A stretch of 6,541 nucleotides of DNA from Syntrophomonadaceae bacterium (GTDB lineage: Bacteria > Bacillota > Dethiobacteria > DTU022): contig PWSG01000040.1 of the NCBI GenBank assembly GCA_003564055.1, forward strand, positions 1-6,541, given 5' to 3'. Within the stretch, counting starts at the first letter, position 1; every line of letters starts with the position of its first letter. The notes beneath the pieces are model-generated. The model had not been told where the DNA came from. It worked only from the letters and a program-made list of their open reading frames with translations, and ran no database searches. The position numbers were made by a program, and so were the translations under genes. This document shows positions 1 to 5,626 of this stretch, in pieces.

Positions 1-372
1 TTACAGCAGTCAGCGCGGGTATTTAATCTGCAGCGTCTGATGAGCTATTACTTTGGCCGCGGTACGCGTGAAGATGATATCCCGCCACTCAGGGCAATTG
101 GACCGGCCACGGTAGAAGAATATCTTTCCCGTGAAGAACGTTATGATAAGCAGATGAAAGAAGATATTGGCATTGACCCCAAGGACAAAACAGTTGAAGA
201 AAAACTGGCTATAACCAGGGACTATCGCTACAAACATTATGGCCAGATCCTGGATGCTGCTTATAAACGCCGTGGCTGGGATGAAAACGGAGTGCCTACC
301 GAGGAACGCCTTAAAGAGCTGGGAATTGATATACCTGAAGTATTGGCTTTATTAGAAAGGCCCGAAAAGTAA
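1..372 (+). CDS. Aldehyde:ferredoxin oxidoreductase family protein, C-terminal part (partial, cut by window start)
   Basis: The reading frame is open from the first base and gives 123 residues before TAA at 370-372; the true start lies outside the window. The family uses a tungsten (or molybdenum) bis-pterin cofactor and a 4Fe-4S cluster to oxidise aldehydes or related substrates with ferredoxin. What is seen is the last domain: a segment reading RVFNLQRLMSYYFGRGTRED, then DDIPPLR, and near the end the typical AOR tail RRGWDENGVPTEERLKELGI. Between these lies a charged stretch of roughly 50 residues (about residues 40-90, rich in E, K, R and D) that is longer than in the short archaeal AORs as I recall them, so this may be a distinct subfamily. 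The cofactor and cluster ligands are in the missing part, so the substrate cannot be judged. The downstream ThiS/MoaD-like gene supports the assignment. Confidence 0.88.
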   Translation, partial: LQQSARVFNLQRLMSYYFGRGTREDDIPPLRAIGPATVEEYLSREERYDKQMKEDIGIDPKDKTVEEKLAITRDYRYKHYGQILDAAYKRRGWDENGVPTEERLKELGIDIPEVLALLERPEK

Positions 373-388
373 ATGAGGTTATCTTATC

Positions 389-589
389 ATGATAATAGTA
401 AATAATAAACATAAATTGGACTGGTATGAAGGAATGACTGTGCAGGACGTTCTGGACAGTATGGGTTATGTTTTACCTCTTATTACTGTAAGCGTGAACG
501 GTCATCTAATCCAGGAAATAGATTATTCAACCTTTGAAGTACCCGACAATTCCAGCATTAATGTGTTTCACCTCGCTCATGGGGGATAA
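389..589 (+). CDS. ThiS/MoaD-like sulfur carrier protein
   Basis: This 66-residue protein has a beta-grasp (ubiquitin-like) pattern. A short N-terminal strand pair is followed by a helix around residues 15-26 (EGMTVQDVLDSMGY), the strand ITVSVNG and a hydrophobic last strand INVFHLAHGG. The C-terminal Gly-Gly is the hallmark of carriers that are adenylated and then thiocarboxylated by a ThiF/MoeB-type E1 enzyme. The length fits ThiS and is slightly short for MoaD. The start is supported by TGAGGT at 374-379, nine bases before ATG. The gene begins 16 nt after the AOR-family stop, so the two are very likely cotranscribed. From this context I infer a role in providing dithiolene sulfur for the tungstopterin of the AOR protein rather than in thiamine synthesis; no thiamine gene is visible. 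The sulfur-carrier family is firm, the specific pathway is not. Confidence 0.85.
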   Translation: MIIVNNKHKLDWYEGMTVQDVLDSMGYVLPLITVSVNGHLIQEIDYSTFEVPDNSSINVFHLAHGG

Positions 590-607
590 AACTTTGATTT
601 AAAGCTA

Positions 608-650
608 TAAGCGGGAAACCATTTTACCATATTATGGTTTCCCGCTTAAT
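608..650 (+). terminator. Long perfect hairpin ending the AOR-thiS unit
   Basis: Bases 608-622 and 634-648 pair perfectly over 15 bp, around AAGCGGGAAACCAT, with an 11-nt loop. The hairpin starts 18 bases after the carrier gene stop. The following sequence (TTAATTTAAA) is AT-rich but has no clean T run, so it may act as a weak terminator, a transcript-stabilising 3' end, or both. Confidence 0.7.
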
Positions 651-660
651 TTAAACGAAT

Positions 661-689
661 TTGACTTGTTGTTCAGATAGTGCTATAAT
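661..689 (+). promoter_or_regulatory. Strong sigma-A type promoter for the kinase-ahcY unit
   Basis: TTGACT at 661-666 (-35, five of six consensus bases) is separated by exactly 17 bp from TATAAT at 684-689 (-10, perfect). TG at 681-682 gives an extended -10 (TGCTATAAT). Transcription would begin near 695-697. That leaves an untranslated leader of about 295 nt before the kinase-like gene at 992. Confidence 0.85.
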
Positions 690-716
690 TTAAATATAAA
701 ACATTTTAAAAGTTGC

Positions 717-766
717 AGAAAAGCTGGAGAATGAGGATAGCTTAGCCATTTTGATCCGGCTTTTTT
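717..766 (+). terminator. Leader hairpin with T6 tract, candidate attenuator 1
   Basis: Bases 717-727 pair with 756-766 (11 bp including two G-T pairs, core AAAAGCTGG with CCGGCTTTT). An inner helix (730-733 plus 735 with 746-750) continues the arm. The 3' strand ends in six Ts at 761-766, as in an intrinsic terminator. It begins only about 20 nt after the predicted transcription start. Confidence 0.5.
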
Positions 767-919
767 ATTGAAAGGAACAAGTAGTAGAAGGAAAAGGCTT
801 GATCAGGTTGAGGGCATATAAGCAAGTAGATTTATAGCGGACTTAATAAAGAAACTTAACCTGTCTGGCTTAAAGGATGGCTTTATTGAAGGCTGTTTTT
901 ACGAATATTGTCTGAAACC

Positions 920-959
920 AACCTCTGCTACCGCTATCTGTTGAGCAGCAGGTTTTTTT
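920..959 (+). terminator. Intrinsic terminator-like hairpin just before the kinase gene, candidate attenuator 2
   Basis: Bases 920-924 pair with 950-954 and 925-929 with 944-948, giving 10 bp with C949 bulged. The loop is 14 nt and the T run is TTTTTTT at 953-959. It lies 33 bases ahead of the next start codon and no gene precedes it in this transcript. It therefore looks like a regulated stop or the 3' end of a small RNA rather than an operon end. Confidence 0.62.
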
Positions 960-991
960 GTTTGCACTATTCAATCTGGAGGAGATAGCTG

Positions 992-2011
992 ATGATAGCC
1001 CAGGAAGGCGAGAGGGTAAAAGTTTACGGTATCGGCAACCCTTTAATTGATGTTCTTGCCCACGCCACCGATCGGGATATCGCTGCACTTGAACTTGAAA
1101 AAGGCGCTATGACCTTAATTGACAGCGATCGCGGTAATAGTATCCTGAAATATATCGGTGATCGGGAAAAACAGTATTCTTGCGGCGGTTCTGCCCCGAA
1201 CACAATGATCACCCTTGCTGCTTTAGGCATTGAAACTGCGCTGGCCGGTTTGGTAGGCAGTGACGAATTGGGCGATATTTACATTAAGCGCCTGCAAAGT
1301 AAGCAAGTGCTATCAGACCTTGAAGCTGTACCCGGCGGTGATACGGGCAGCTGTATTGTCCTGGTTACTCCGGATTACGAACGAACAATGAGCACCAGGC
1401 TCGGTGTTTGCCAGGAATTCGGTCCCGAGCATGTCAAACACGAGCGTATAGCTGCAGCCGACTACTTTTATTTCACAGGGTACATGTGGGATACCGATTC
1501 TCAAAAAGAAGCAATTAAAGCTGCCATTGCTACTGCCAAAAAAAATAAAACGAAAATAGCTTTTGATGTGGCGGATCCCTTTTGTGCAGAAAGGCACCGT
1601 GAAGACTTTCATGATTTAATTGAAAATCATGTAGACGTACTGCTGGCAAACCGCGACGAGGCGCGTTTGCTGCTTGATTTTGACGATCCGGAAAAGGCCT
1701 CTGCCGAGTTGGCTAAAAGAAATGTCGTTGCTGCCGTAAAAAATTGCGCTGATGGTTCCTGTGTCACCGAACATAACGGTAAGACCTGTCTTATTGATGC
1801 TTTTGCTGTTGAGGCTGTAGACAGCACAGGCGCCGGAGACAACTATGCTGCCGGATTTATCTATGGTTTAATCAACGGTTATTCCCTGGCTGATTCCGGG
1901 AAGCTTGCTTCGTACATTGCCGCCCAGATTGTCAGGCAGACGGGAGCCCAGTTTGACGAGGATACGATAAGAAACGTCAAGCAGGATCTTGAGAAAGGTA
2001 AATGGCGCTAA
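992..2011 (+). CDS. PfkB-family carbohydrate/nucleoside kinase, probable adenosine kinase
   Basis: The 339-residue ribokinase-fold protein would transfer phosphate from ATP to the 5'-hydroxyl of adenosine in the cytoplasm. Near the N-terminus, VYGIGNPLID (11-20) carries the Asp (D20) that in adenosine kinases contacts the ribose hydroxyls. SCGGSAPNT (63-71) is the first PfkB signature. DSTGAGDNYAAGF (277-289) is the second, with the GAGD anion hole and catalytic base D283. Length fits the family (about 310-350). The start is fixed by GGAGGAG at 978-984, seven bases before ATG. The gene is 65 nt upstream of ahcY with no clear terminator between, so the pair should be one operon. Removing adenosine would pull the reversible AhcY reaction towards SAH hydrolysis. 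PfkB members differ in substrate, so adenosine specificity rests on motif similarity and context; a ribokinase or inosine-guanosine kinase activity is the main alternative. Confidence 0.85.
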   Translation: MIAQEGERVKVYGIGNPLIDVLAHATDRDIAALELEKGAMTLIDSDRGNSILKYIGDREKQYSCGGSAPNTMITLAALGIETALAGLVGSDELGDIYIKRLQSKQVLSDLEAVPGGDTGSCIVLVTPDYERTMSTRLGVCQEFGPEHVKHERIAAADYFYFTGYMWDTDSQKEAIKAAIATAKKNKTKIAFDVADPFCAERHREDFHDLIENHVDVLLANRDEARLLLDFDDPEKASAELAKRNVVAAVKNCADGSCVTEHNGKTCLIDAFAVEAVDSTGAGDNYAAGFIYGLINGYSLADSGKLASYIAAQIVRQTGAQFDEDTIRNVKQDLEKGKWR

Positions 2012-2076
2012 AAATATAACAGGTAATGAGCCTGGTTTAGAGATAATTTTATTTTAAAAAATGGAGGCGATAAAGA

Positions 2077-3507
2077 ATGAATTACAAGGTAGCAGACTTA
2101 AGTCTGGCTTCCTGGGGTAGAAAAGAAATCGATATTGCGGAAAAAGAAATGCCGGGTTTAATTGCAACCCGTGAAAAGTACGCAGATCAGAAACCCCTCA
2201 AAGGTTTGAAAATCACCGGCAGTTTACATATGACCATTCAGACGGCGGTATTGATTGAAACACTGGTTGAGCTGGGTGCGGATGTTCGCTGGGCCAGCTG
2301 TAATATTTTCTCAACCCAGGATCACGCTGCGGCAGCAGTTGTAGTCGGACCTCTTAAAAAAGGAGGGACTGAAGACAACCCGAAGGGTGTGCCGGTTTTT
2401 GCCTGGAAGGGCGAAAACCTTGAAGAATACTGGTGGTGCACTCTTGAAGCCCTTACCTGGCCTGATGGTTCAGGGCCAAACCAGATTGTTGACGATGGTG
2501 GGGACGCAACATTACTGGTACACCGTGGCTATGAAGCTGAAAAAAAACCGTCCATACTGGATGAAGCAACAGATAACAAAGAACTGCAAATTGTCAACAA
2601 AACCCTGAAAGGAAAGCTTGCTGAGAACCCGAAGCACTGGCATTCTGTAGTTAAAGATCTGAGGGGCGTAAGCGAAGAAACAACAACGGGCGTAAACCGT
2701 CTTTACCAGATGGAGAAAAAGGGTGAACTCCTCTTCCCGGCAATTAATGTAAACGATTCTGTCACCAAGGCCAAGTTTGATAATATTTACGGCTGCCGTG
2801 AAAGCCTGGTTGACGGTATTAAAAGGGCGACAGACGTTATGGTGGCCGGTAAGACAGCTTTTGTCGCCGGATTTGGCGATGTTGGCAAGGGTTCGGCTGA
2901 AGCGCTTGACGCCTATAAAGCTCGTGTTCTCGTATCAGAAATAGACCCGATATGCGCCCTGCAGGCAGCCATGGCCGGTTACGAAGTAGTCACCATTGAA
3001 GATGCTCTGCCTGAAGCAGACATCTATGTCACAACGACCGGTAATAAAGATGTAATTACGGTAGAACACATGGAAAAAATGAAGGACCAGGCTATCGTTT
3101 GCAATATTGGGCACTTTGACAATGAAATTGAAGTCGACAAGCTGGAAAAATACCCCGGGATTAAAAAAGTAAACATCAAGCCCCAGGTAGACCAGTATAT
3201 TTTCCCTGACGGCCACAGTATTATTTTGCTGGCTGAAGGACGCCTGGTTAACCTTGGTTGTGCTACCGGTCATCCCAGTTTTGTGATGTCAAACAGTTTC
3301 ACCAACCAGGTAATGGCCCAGATCGATCTGGCTGAAAATGACCGTGAAAACAAGGTTTACCGTCTTCCGAAAGAACTGGACGAAGAAGTGGCCCGCCTGC
3401 ACCTCGAAAAAATCGGTGTTAAGCTGACCAGGATGACCAAGGAGCAGGCAGATTATGTTGGCTACGATATAGACGGTCCCTATAAGCCCGAACATTATCG
3501 CTACTAA
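2077..3507 (+). CDS. ahcY: Adenosylhomocysteinase (S-adenosyl-L-homocysteine hydrolase)
   Basis: This 476-residue cytosolic NAD-dependent enzyme reversibly splits SAH into homocysteine and adenosine, relieving product inhibition of methyltransferases. Visible landmarks in order are [16 protein letters not shown] (48-63, with H51), [13 protein letters not shown] (75-87), DDGGDATL (139-146), SEETTTGV (199-206, with E201), [10 protein letters not shown] (227-236, with K231 and D235), the NAD site GFGDVGKG (265-272), IGHFDNEI (344-351), [11 protein letters not shown] (398-408), and the C-terminal YKPEHYRY, whose Lys and Tyr reach the NAD of the neighbouring subunit. All known catalytic positions appear intact. 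It carries the extra segment around residues 98-140 (with [16 protein letters not shown]) found in the long bacterial form, and is clearly longer than the roughly 410-residue archaeal/Thermotoga type. GGAGG at 2063-2067 lies nine bases before ATG. It is second in the operon with the kinase and ends before a strong terminator. Confidence 0.98.
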   Translation: MNYKVADLSLASWGRKEIDIAEKEMPGLIATREKYADQKPLKGLKITGSLHMTIQTAVLIETLVELGADVRWASCNIFSTQDHAAAAVVVGPLKKGGTEDNPKGVPVFAWKGENLEEYWWCTLEALTWPDGSGPNQIVDDGGDATLLVHRGYEAEKKPSILDEATDNKELQIVNKTLKGKLAENPKHWHSVVKDLRGVSEETTTGVNRLYQMEKKGELLFPAINVNDSVTKAKFDNIYGCRESLVDGIKRATDVMVAGKTAFVAGFGDVGKGSAEALDAYKARVLVSEIDPICALQAAMAGYEVVTIEDALPEADIYVTTTGNKDVITVEHMEKMKDQAIVCNIGHFDNEIEVDKLEKYPGIKKVNIKPQVDQYIFPDGHSIILLAEGRLVNLGCATGHPSFVMSNSFTNQVMAQIDLAENDRENKVYRLPKELDEEVARLHLEKIGVKLTRMTKEQADYVGYDIDGPYKPEHYRY

Positions 3508-3541
3508 AATAGCTGTAGTTAAATAAGCTTTATAATAGATG

Positions 3542-3587
3542 AACAGCGGTCAGGAATAATTTTCGTTTCCTGCCGCTGTTTTTCTTT
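3542..3587 (+). terminator. Intrinsic terminator after ahcY
   Basis: Bases 3542-3549 pair with 3573-3580 and 3551-3556 with 3567-3572, a 14-bp stem with T3550 bulged and a 10-nt loop. It is followed by TTTTTCTTT. It starts 34 bases after the ahcY stop and has the T tract on the plus strand. On the minus strand the same stem could slow transcription leaving mtaD, but the T tract there is poor. Confidence 0.88.
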
Positions 3588-3616
3588 ATTAGAGCCGGGG
3601 TCTTGCCTTTTTTAAA

Positions 3617-4912
3617 TTACTGTCTCAGGCGTTTTGCCCTCAAGTTAGCTTCATAGATTATTTTCTCACGGTCCAGGGTTAGAAACTCACCCTTGTTATA
3701 GATAACATTACCATCAACGATTACTGTTTCAACATCGCTTGCTGCTGCAGAATAAACGATGTTGGCAATAGGATCGCTTTTCGGCTGCAGGTGAGGCTGA
3801 TTAAAGTCAAGCAATACCAGATCGGCTTTTTTGCCTTTATCAATAACTCCTATATCGTTTTTCTTTAAAGCCCGGGCCCCGGAACTTGTAGCAAGGGATA
3901 AAGCCTTTACAGCGGTAATGGTGGTAGGGTTTTCATTAAAACCCTTCTGCAGCAGGGCTGCCAGGCGTATTTCTTCGAACATATCTAGATTGTTATTGCT
4001 GGCGGGCCCATCTGTGCCGAGGCCTATCAGGGCATCTTTCTCAAGTAATTTTGTTAAAGGTGCTACCCCGTTGCCCAATTTCATGTTACTGCCTGGATTA
4101 TGAGCAATGCCAACCTGGTTATTTGAAAGGATATCAATATCTTCTTCCGTAATATGCACGCAATGTGCTGCTAAAACATCGCGTTCGAACATGCCGATCT
4201 CGTGCATTACTGCAATTGGTGTTTTATTGTATTGTTCAAGAGACTGTTCAACTTCATGCCGGGATTCTGATAAATGAATATGGATCAGCGGTCGGGTGTC
4301 TTCTGTTACTTTAAGGACTTTTTGCAAAAACTTTGGTGAACAGGTATAAGGGGCGTGGGGGCCTAAAATAGTTGTAATCCTGCCATTGGCAGCGTTGTTC
4401 CACTGTTCGGTAAAGCTTTTTACGTCTTCCAGACTGTTGAACCCGGGTACGGCATTTTCCCCAATAAAGACCTGGGAAAGCATGGCTCTCATACCGCTTT
4501 CTATACTGGCCCGGGCAGTTTGCTCCATGTAAAAATACATATCAACAAAAGTAGTTGTTCCACCCCGGATCATCTCGAGCATAGCCAGCAGAGCACCCCA
4601 GTATATATCTTCAGGCTCCAGCCTTGCTTCAGCGGGAAAAATTTTCTTTTCCAGCCATTCCATCAGGGGATAATCATCGGCATAACTGCGAAACAAACTC
4701 ATTGCAGCATGATTGTGGGCATTAATTAAACCGGGAATAACCACTTTCCCTTTACCGGGTATAATCTTTGCATTATTTATCTCATCCTGGATTGATTGTC
4801 CGACGGATTTAATTAAGTCGTTTTCAATTAAAATATCTCCGCAATCGAAAACTTCATTATTTTTATTCATGGTGATAATTACAGCGTCTTTTATCAATAT
4901 TTTTGAATACAT
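3617..4912 (-). CDS. mtaD: 5-methylthioadenosine/S-adenosylhomocysteine deaminase
   Basis: The 431-residue amidohydrolase-superfamily protein hydrolytically deaminates methylthioadenosine, SAH and often adenosine to the inosine forms in the cytoplasm. Motifs are PGLINAHNHAAMSLFR (60-75, metal ligands H66 and H68), MIRGGTTTFVDMY (114-126), GPHAPYTCS (184-192), IHIHLSES (210-217, metal ligand H213 and catalytic E216), LAAHCVH (247-253, H250), IAHNPGSNMKLGNG (269-282) and GLGTDGPASNNNLDMF (297-312, metal ligand D301). The pattern NPGSNMKL with GTDGxASNN is the one seen in characterised MtaD enzymes and separates it from guanine or cytosine deaminases. Length matches the family (about 405-440). 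AAGGAG (4920-4925 on the reverse strand) is seven bases before ATG. It converges on ahcY with 109 nt between stops, so it is a separate transcript. The neighbourhood gives two competing fates for SAH, hydrolysis by AhcY or deamination here. Confidence 0.95.
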   Translation of the reverse strand: MYSKILIKDAVIITMNKNNEVFDCGDILIENDLIKSVGQSIQDEINNAKIIPGKGKVVIPGLINAHNHAAMSLFRSYADDYPLMEWLEKKIFPAEARLEPEDIYWGALLAMLEMIRGGTTTFVDMYFYMEQTARASIESGMRAMLSQVFIGENAVPGFNSLEDVKSFTEQWNNAANGRITTILGPHAPYTCSPKFLQKVLKVTEDTRPLIHIHLSESRHEVEQSLEQYNKTPIAVMHEIGMFERDVLAAHCVHITEEDIDILSNNQVGIAHNPGSNMKLGNGVAPLTKLLEKDALIGLGTDGPASNNNLDMFEEIRLAALLQKGFNENPTTITAVKALSLATSSGARALKKNDIGVIDKGKKADLVLLDFNQPHLQPKSDPIANIVYSAAASDVETVIVDGNVIYNKGEFLTLDREKIIYEANLRAKRLRQ

Positions 4913-4919
4913 CTAGTTA

Positions 4920-4925
4920 CTCCTT
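4920..4925 (-). promoter_or_regulatory. Ribosome binding site fixing the mtaD start
   Basis: The reverse strand reads AAGGAG here, seven bases before the ATG at 4912-4910. This supports the chosen start over the internal Met codons. I could not find a convincing -35/-10 pair for mtaD upstream; its promoter probably lies in or near the universal stress protein relic. Confidence 0.8.
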
Positions 4926-4980
4926 GTAAACCATCGAGTGCAGGTTACTTAAGAAAATAAACACAAAGGAAAACAATATC

Positions 4981-5070
4981 TCATTTAACTATAACTACAG
5001 TACAATCTTTTGCTTCCTGGGCTACGGCATTACTAACGCTGCCGAGGAATAACTTCTTTCTATCTATATT
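4981..5070 (-). pseudogene. C-terminal remnant of a universal stress protein (UspA family) gene
   Basis: Reading the reverse strand from 5070 down to the TGA at 4983-4981 gives 29 residues. The middle reads LFLGSVSNAVAQEAKD and the end CTVVIVK. This is the end of a UspA-domain protein: the GS(V/T)S(x)xV motif of the nucleotide-binding loop, the short helix, and the final hydrophobic strand closing with VK. A complete Usp has about 140 residues. Here the frame is closed by TAA at 5073-5071 and I find no continuation of the domain in the other reverse frames further upstream. It is therefore a truncated relic, not a gene. It lies 68 nt before the mtaD start in the same orientation, so an intact usp gene may once have preceded mtaD. 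Confidence 0.72.
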
Positions 5071-5191
5071 TTACAATAGAGTGGTGCAGTGCTGAAAGAG
5101 ACTTATGAAAAAATGGATTTATGGCTTTAAAGCTTATGCAATGGGTTTTGCCATCATAATTTTAAGGATCTGTATTCGTTTGATCTTTGAA

Positions 5192-5246
5192 AAGTTGACC
5201 TTTGCCAGTCCTGACTGTTGCTTCAAAGAGAAGCGAAGGTCAGTTT
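5192..5246. repeat. Imperfect inverted repeat / hairpin
   Basis: TGACCTTTGC at 5196-5205 pairs with GCGAAGGTCA at 5233-5242 (10 bp, one G-T). Pairing continues outward over four more pairs, 5192-5195 with 5243-5246, two of them G-T. The interior can form its own small stem, GCTTC at 5220-5224 with GAAGC at 5230-5234, which competes with the outer one. No T run follows, so it is not a simple terminator. It could be an operator-like palindrome or a leftover of a mobile or structural element. Confidence 0.45.
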
Positions 5247-5294
5247 GAGAGTAATCTATTCTTCTAAAAAAGAGCGGTATTGTTTATATGAGTA

Positions 5295-5322
5295 TTGTAA
5301 TATAGCGTGATTGCTTTATAAT
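5295..5322 (+). promoter_or_regulatory. Candidate sigma-A promoter upstream of the MORN-DUF4389 gene
   Basis: TTGTAA at 5295-5300 and a perfect TATAAT at 5317-5322 are 16 bp apart. Transcription would begin near 5329 and leave an untranslated leader of about 300 nt before 5627. The region is AT-rich, so chance matches are possible, but no better pair is seen nearer the gene. Confidence 0.5.
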
Positions 5323-5517
5323 ATAAATTAACAAAATAGTTAGATTCTTATGGCTAGGATAAGAGTGCAATAAAGAACCTCTGACAAAACTTAAATTAAC
5401 ATGCGCCTCTGTTCAACTGCACAGTAGTAGAGGTGGAGCGGGAGATTTATATGCAGCGTTATATTTTGGGAATGAAGCAAACTCAAACCCTGCTATAAGG
5501 AGAACTATAATTAATAA

Positions 5518-5550
5518 TAGTTGAGCTGAGAGCAGCAACTAAGAGTTTTT
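5518..5550 (+). terminator. Weak terminator-like hairpin in the leader of the MORN gene
   Basis: TAGTT at 5518-5522 pairs with AACTA at 5537-5541 and GCTG at 5525-5528 with CAGC at 5533-5536, a nine-bp stem with a two-base bulge and a four-base loop. TTTTT follows at 5546-5550 after a four-base gap. The stem is short, so it may be a weak attenuator or chance. Confidence 0.3.
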
Positions 5551-5626
5551 CGGGAATAAAGCAATGCAGATCCGTAGTGTCATAAAACATGAAAGTAAAA
5601 TTTTCAATTAGGAAGGGGACTGGAAA

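Larger units (their letters stand above)
696..991 (+). promoter_or_regulatory. Long structured 5' leader of the kinase-ahcY unit, possible attenuator region
   Basis: No plausible gene lies in these 296 bases. They sit between a near-consensus promoter and the kinase start and hold three hairpins followed by T tracts: 717-766, a weak one at 876-900, and 920-959. Other complementary pieces include 804-811 with 856-863 (8 bp), and ATAGCGG at 834-840 with CCGCTAT at 931-937; the latter falls in the loop of the last hairpin. I compared it by eye with the remembered consensus of the SAM-I, SAH, purine, T-box, THF and molybdenum-cofactor elements and found no match. It could be a cis-acting leader controlling SAH recycling, or a separate small RNA of about 75 or 265 nt made from the strong promoter. 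Confidence 0.5.
4913..5626. other. 714-bp gene-poor region between divergent mtaD and the MORN gene
   Basis: This AT-rich stretch has no intact gene that I can support. From left to right it holds the mtaD ribosome site, the universal stress protein remnant (4981-5070), a short unconvincing plus-strand frame (5105-5248), an imperfect inverted repeat (5192-5246), a candidate promoter (5295-5322), complementary CCTCT/AGAGG segments (5377-5434), a possible 15-codon frame (5451-5498), an orphan AAGGAG (5497-5502) with no start codon at usable distance, and a small hairpin with T5 (5518-5550). The Usp stub and orphan ribosome site suggest that older genes decayed here. Confidence 0.6.

Noticed and set aside
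10..237. 75-residue minus-strand frame opposite the AOR gene
   Set aside because: It is antisense to a clear coding frame with family motifs and has no ribosome site; a shadow frame.
696..991. 6S RNA, signal recognition particle RNA, T-box or SAM/SAH riboswitch in the leader
   Set aside because: The ends do not pair as in 6S RNA, the signal recognition particle tetraloop region is absent, the T-box GGGUGGNACCGCG motif is missing, and no SAM-I or SAH core is found. Kept only as an unidentified leader.
870..1088. 72-residue minus-strand frame across the leader and the kinase start
   Set aside because: Overlaps the kinase start and ribosome site on the other strand, composition unlike a protein, no ribosome site.
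2012..2076. Terminator or separate promoter between the kinase gene and ahcY
   Set aside because: Only a four-bp CAGG/CCTG stem and no T run, and no credible -35/-10 pair; cotranscription is the simpler reading.
2935..3273. 112-residue minus-strand frame inside ahcY
   Set aside because: Fully antisense to the conserved NAD-binding half of ahcY; no family features.
5105..5248. A 47-residue plus-strand frame with a hydrophobic stretch (starts MKKWIYGFKAY)
   Set aside because: Only a weak purine run (GAAAGAG) four bases before ATG and a poor promoter; it overlaps the inverted repeat at 5192-5246 and sits in a region of gene decay. Not enough to call a gene.
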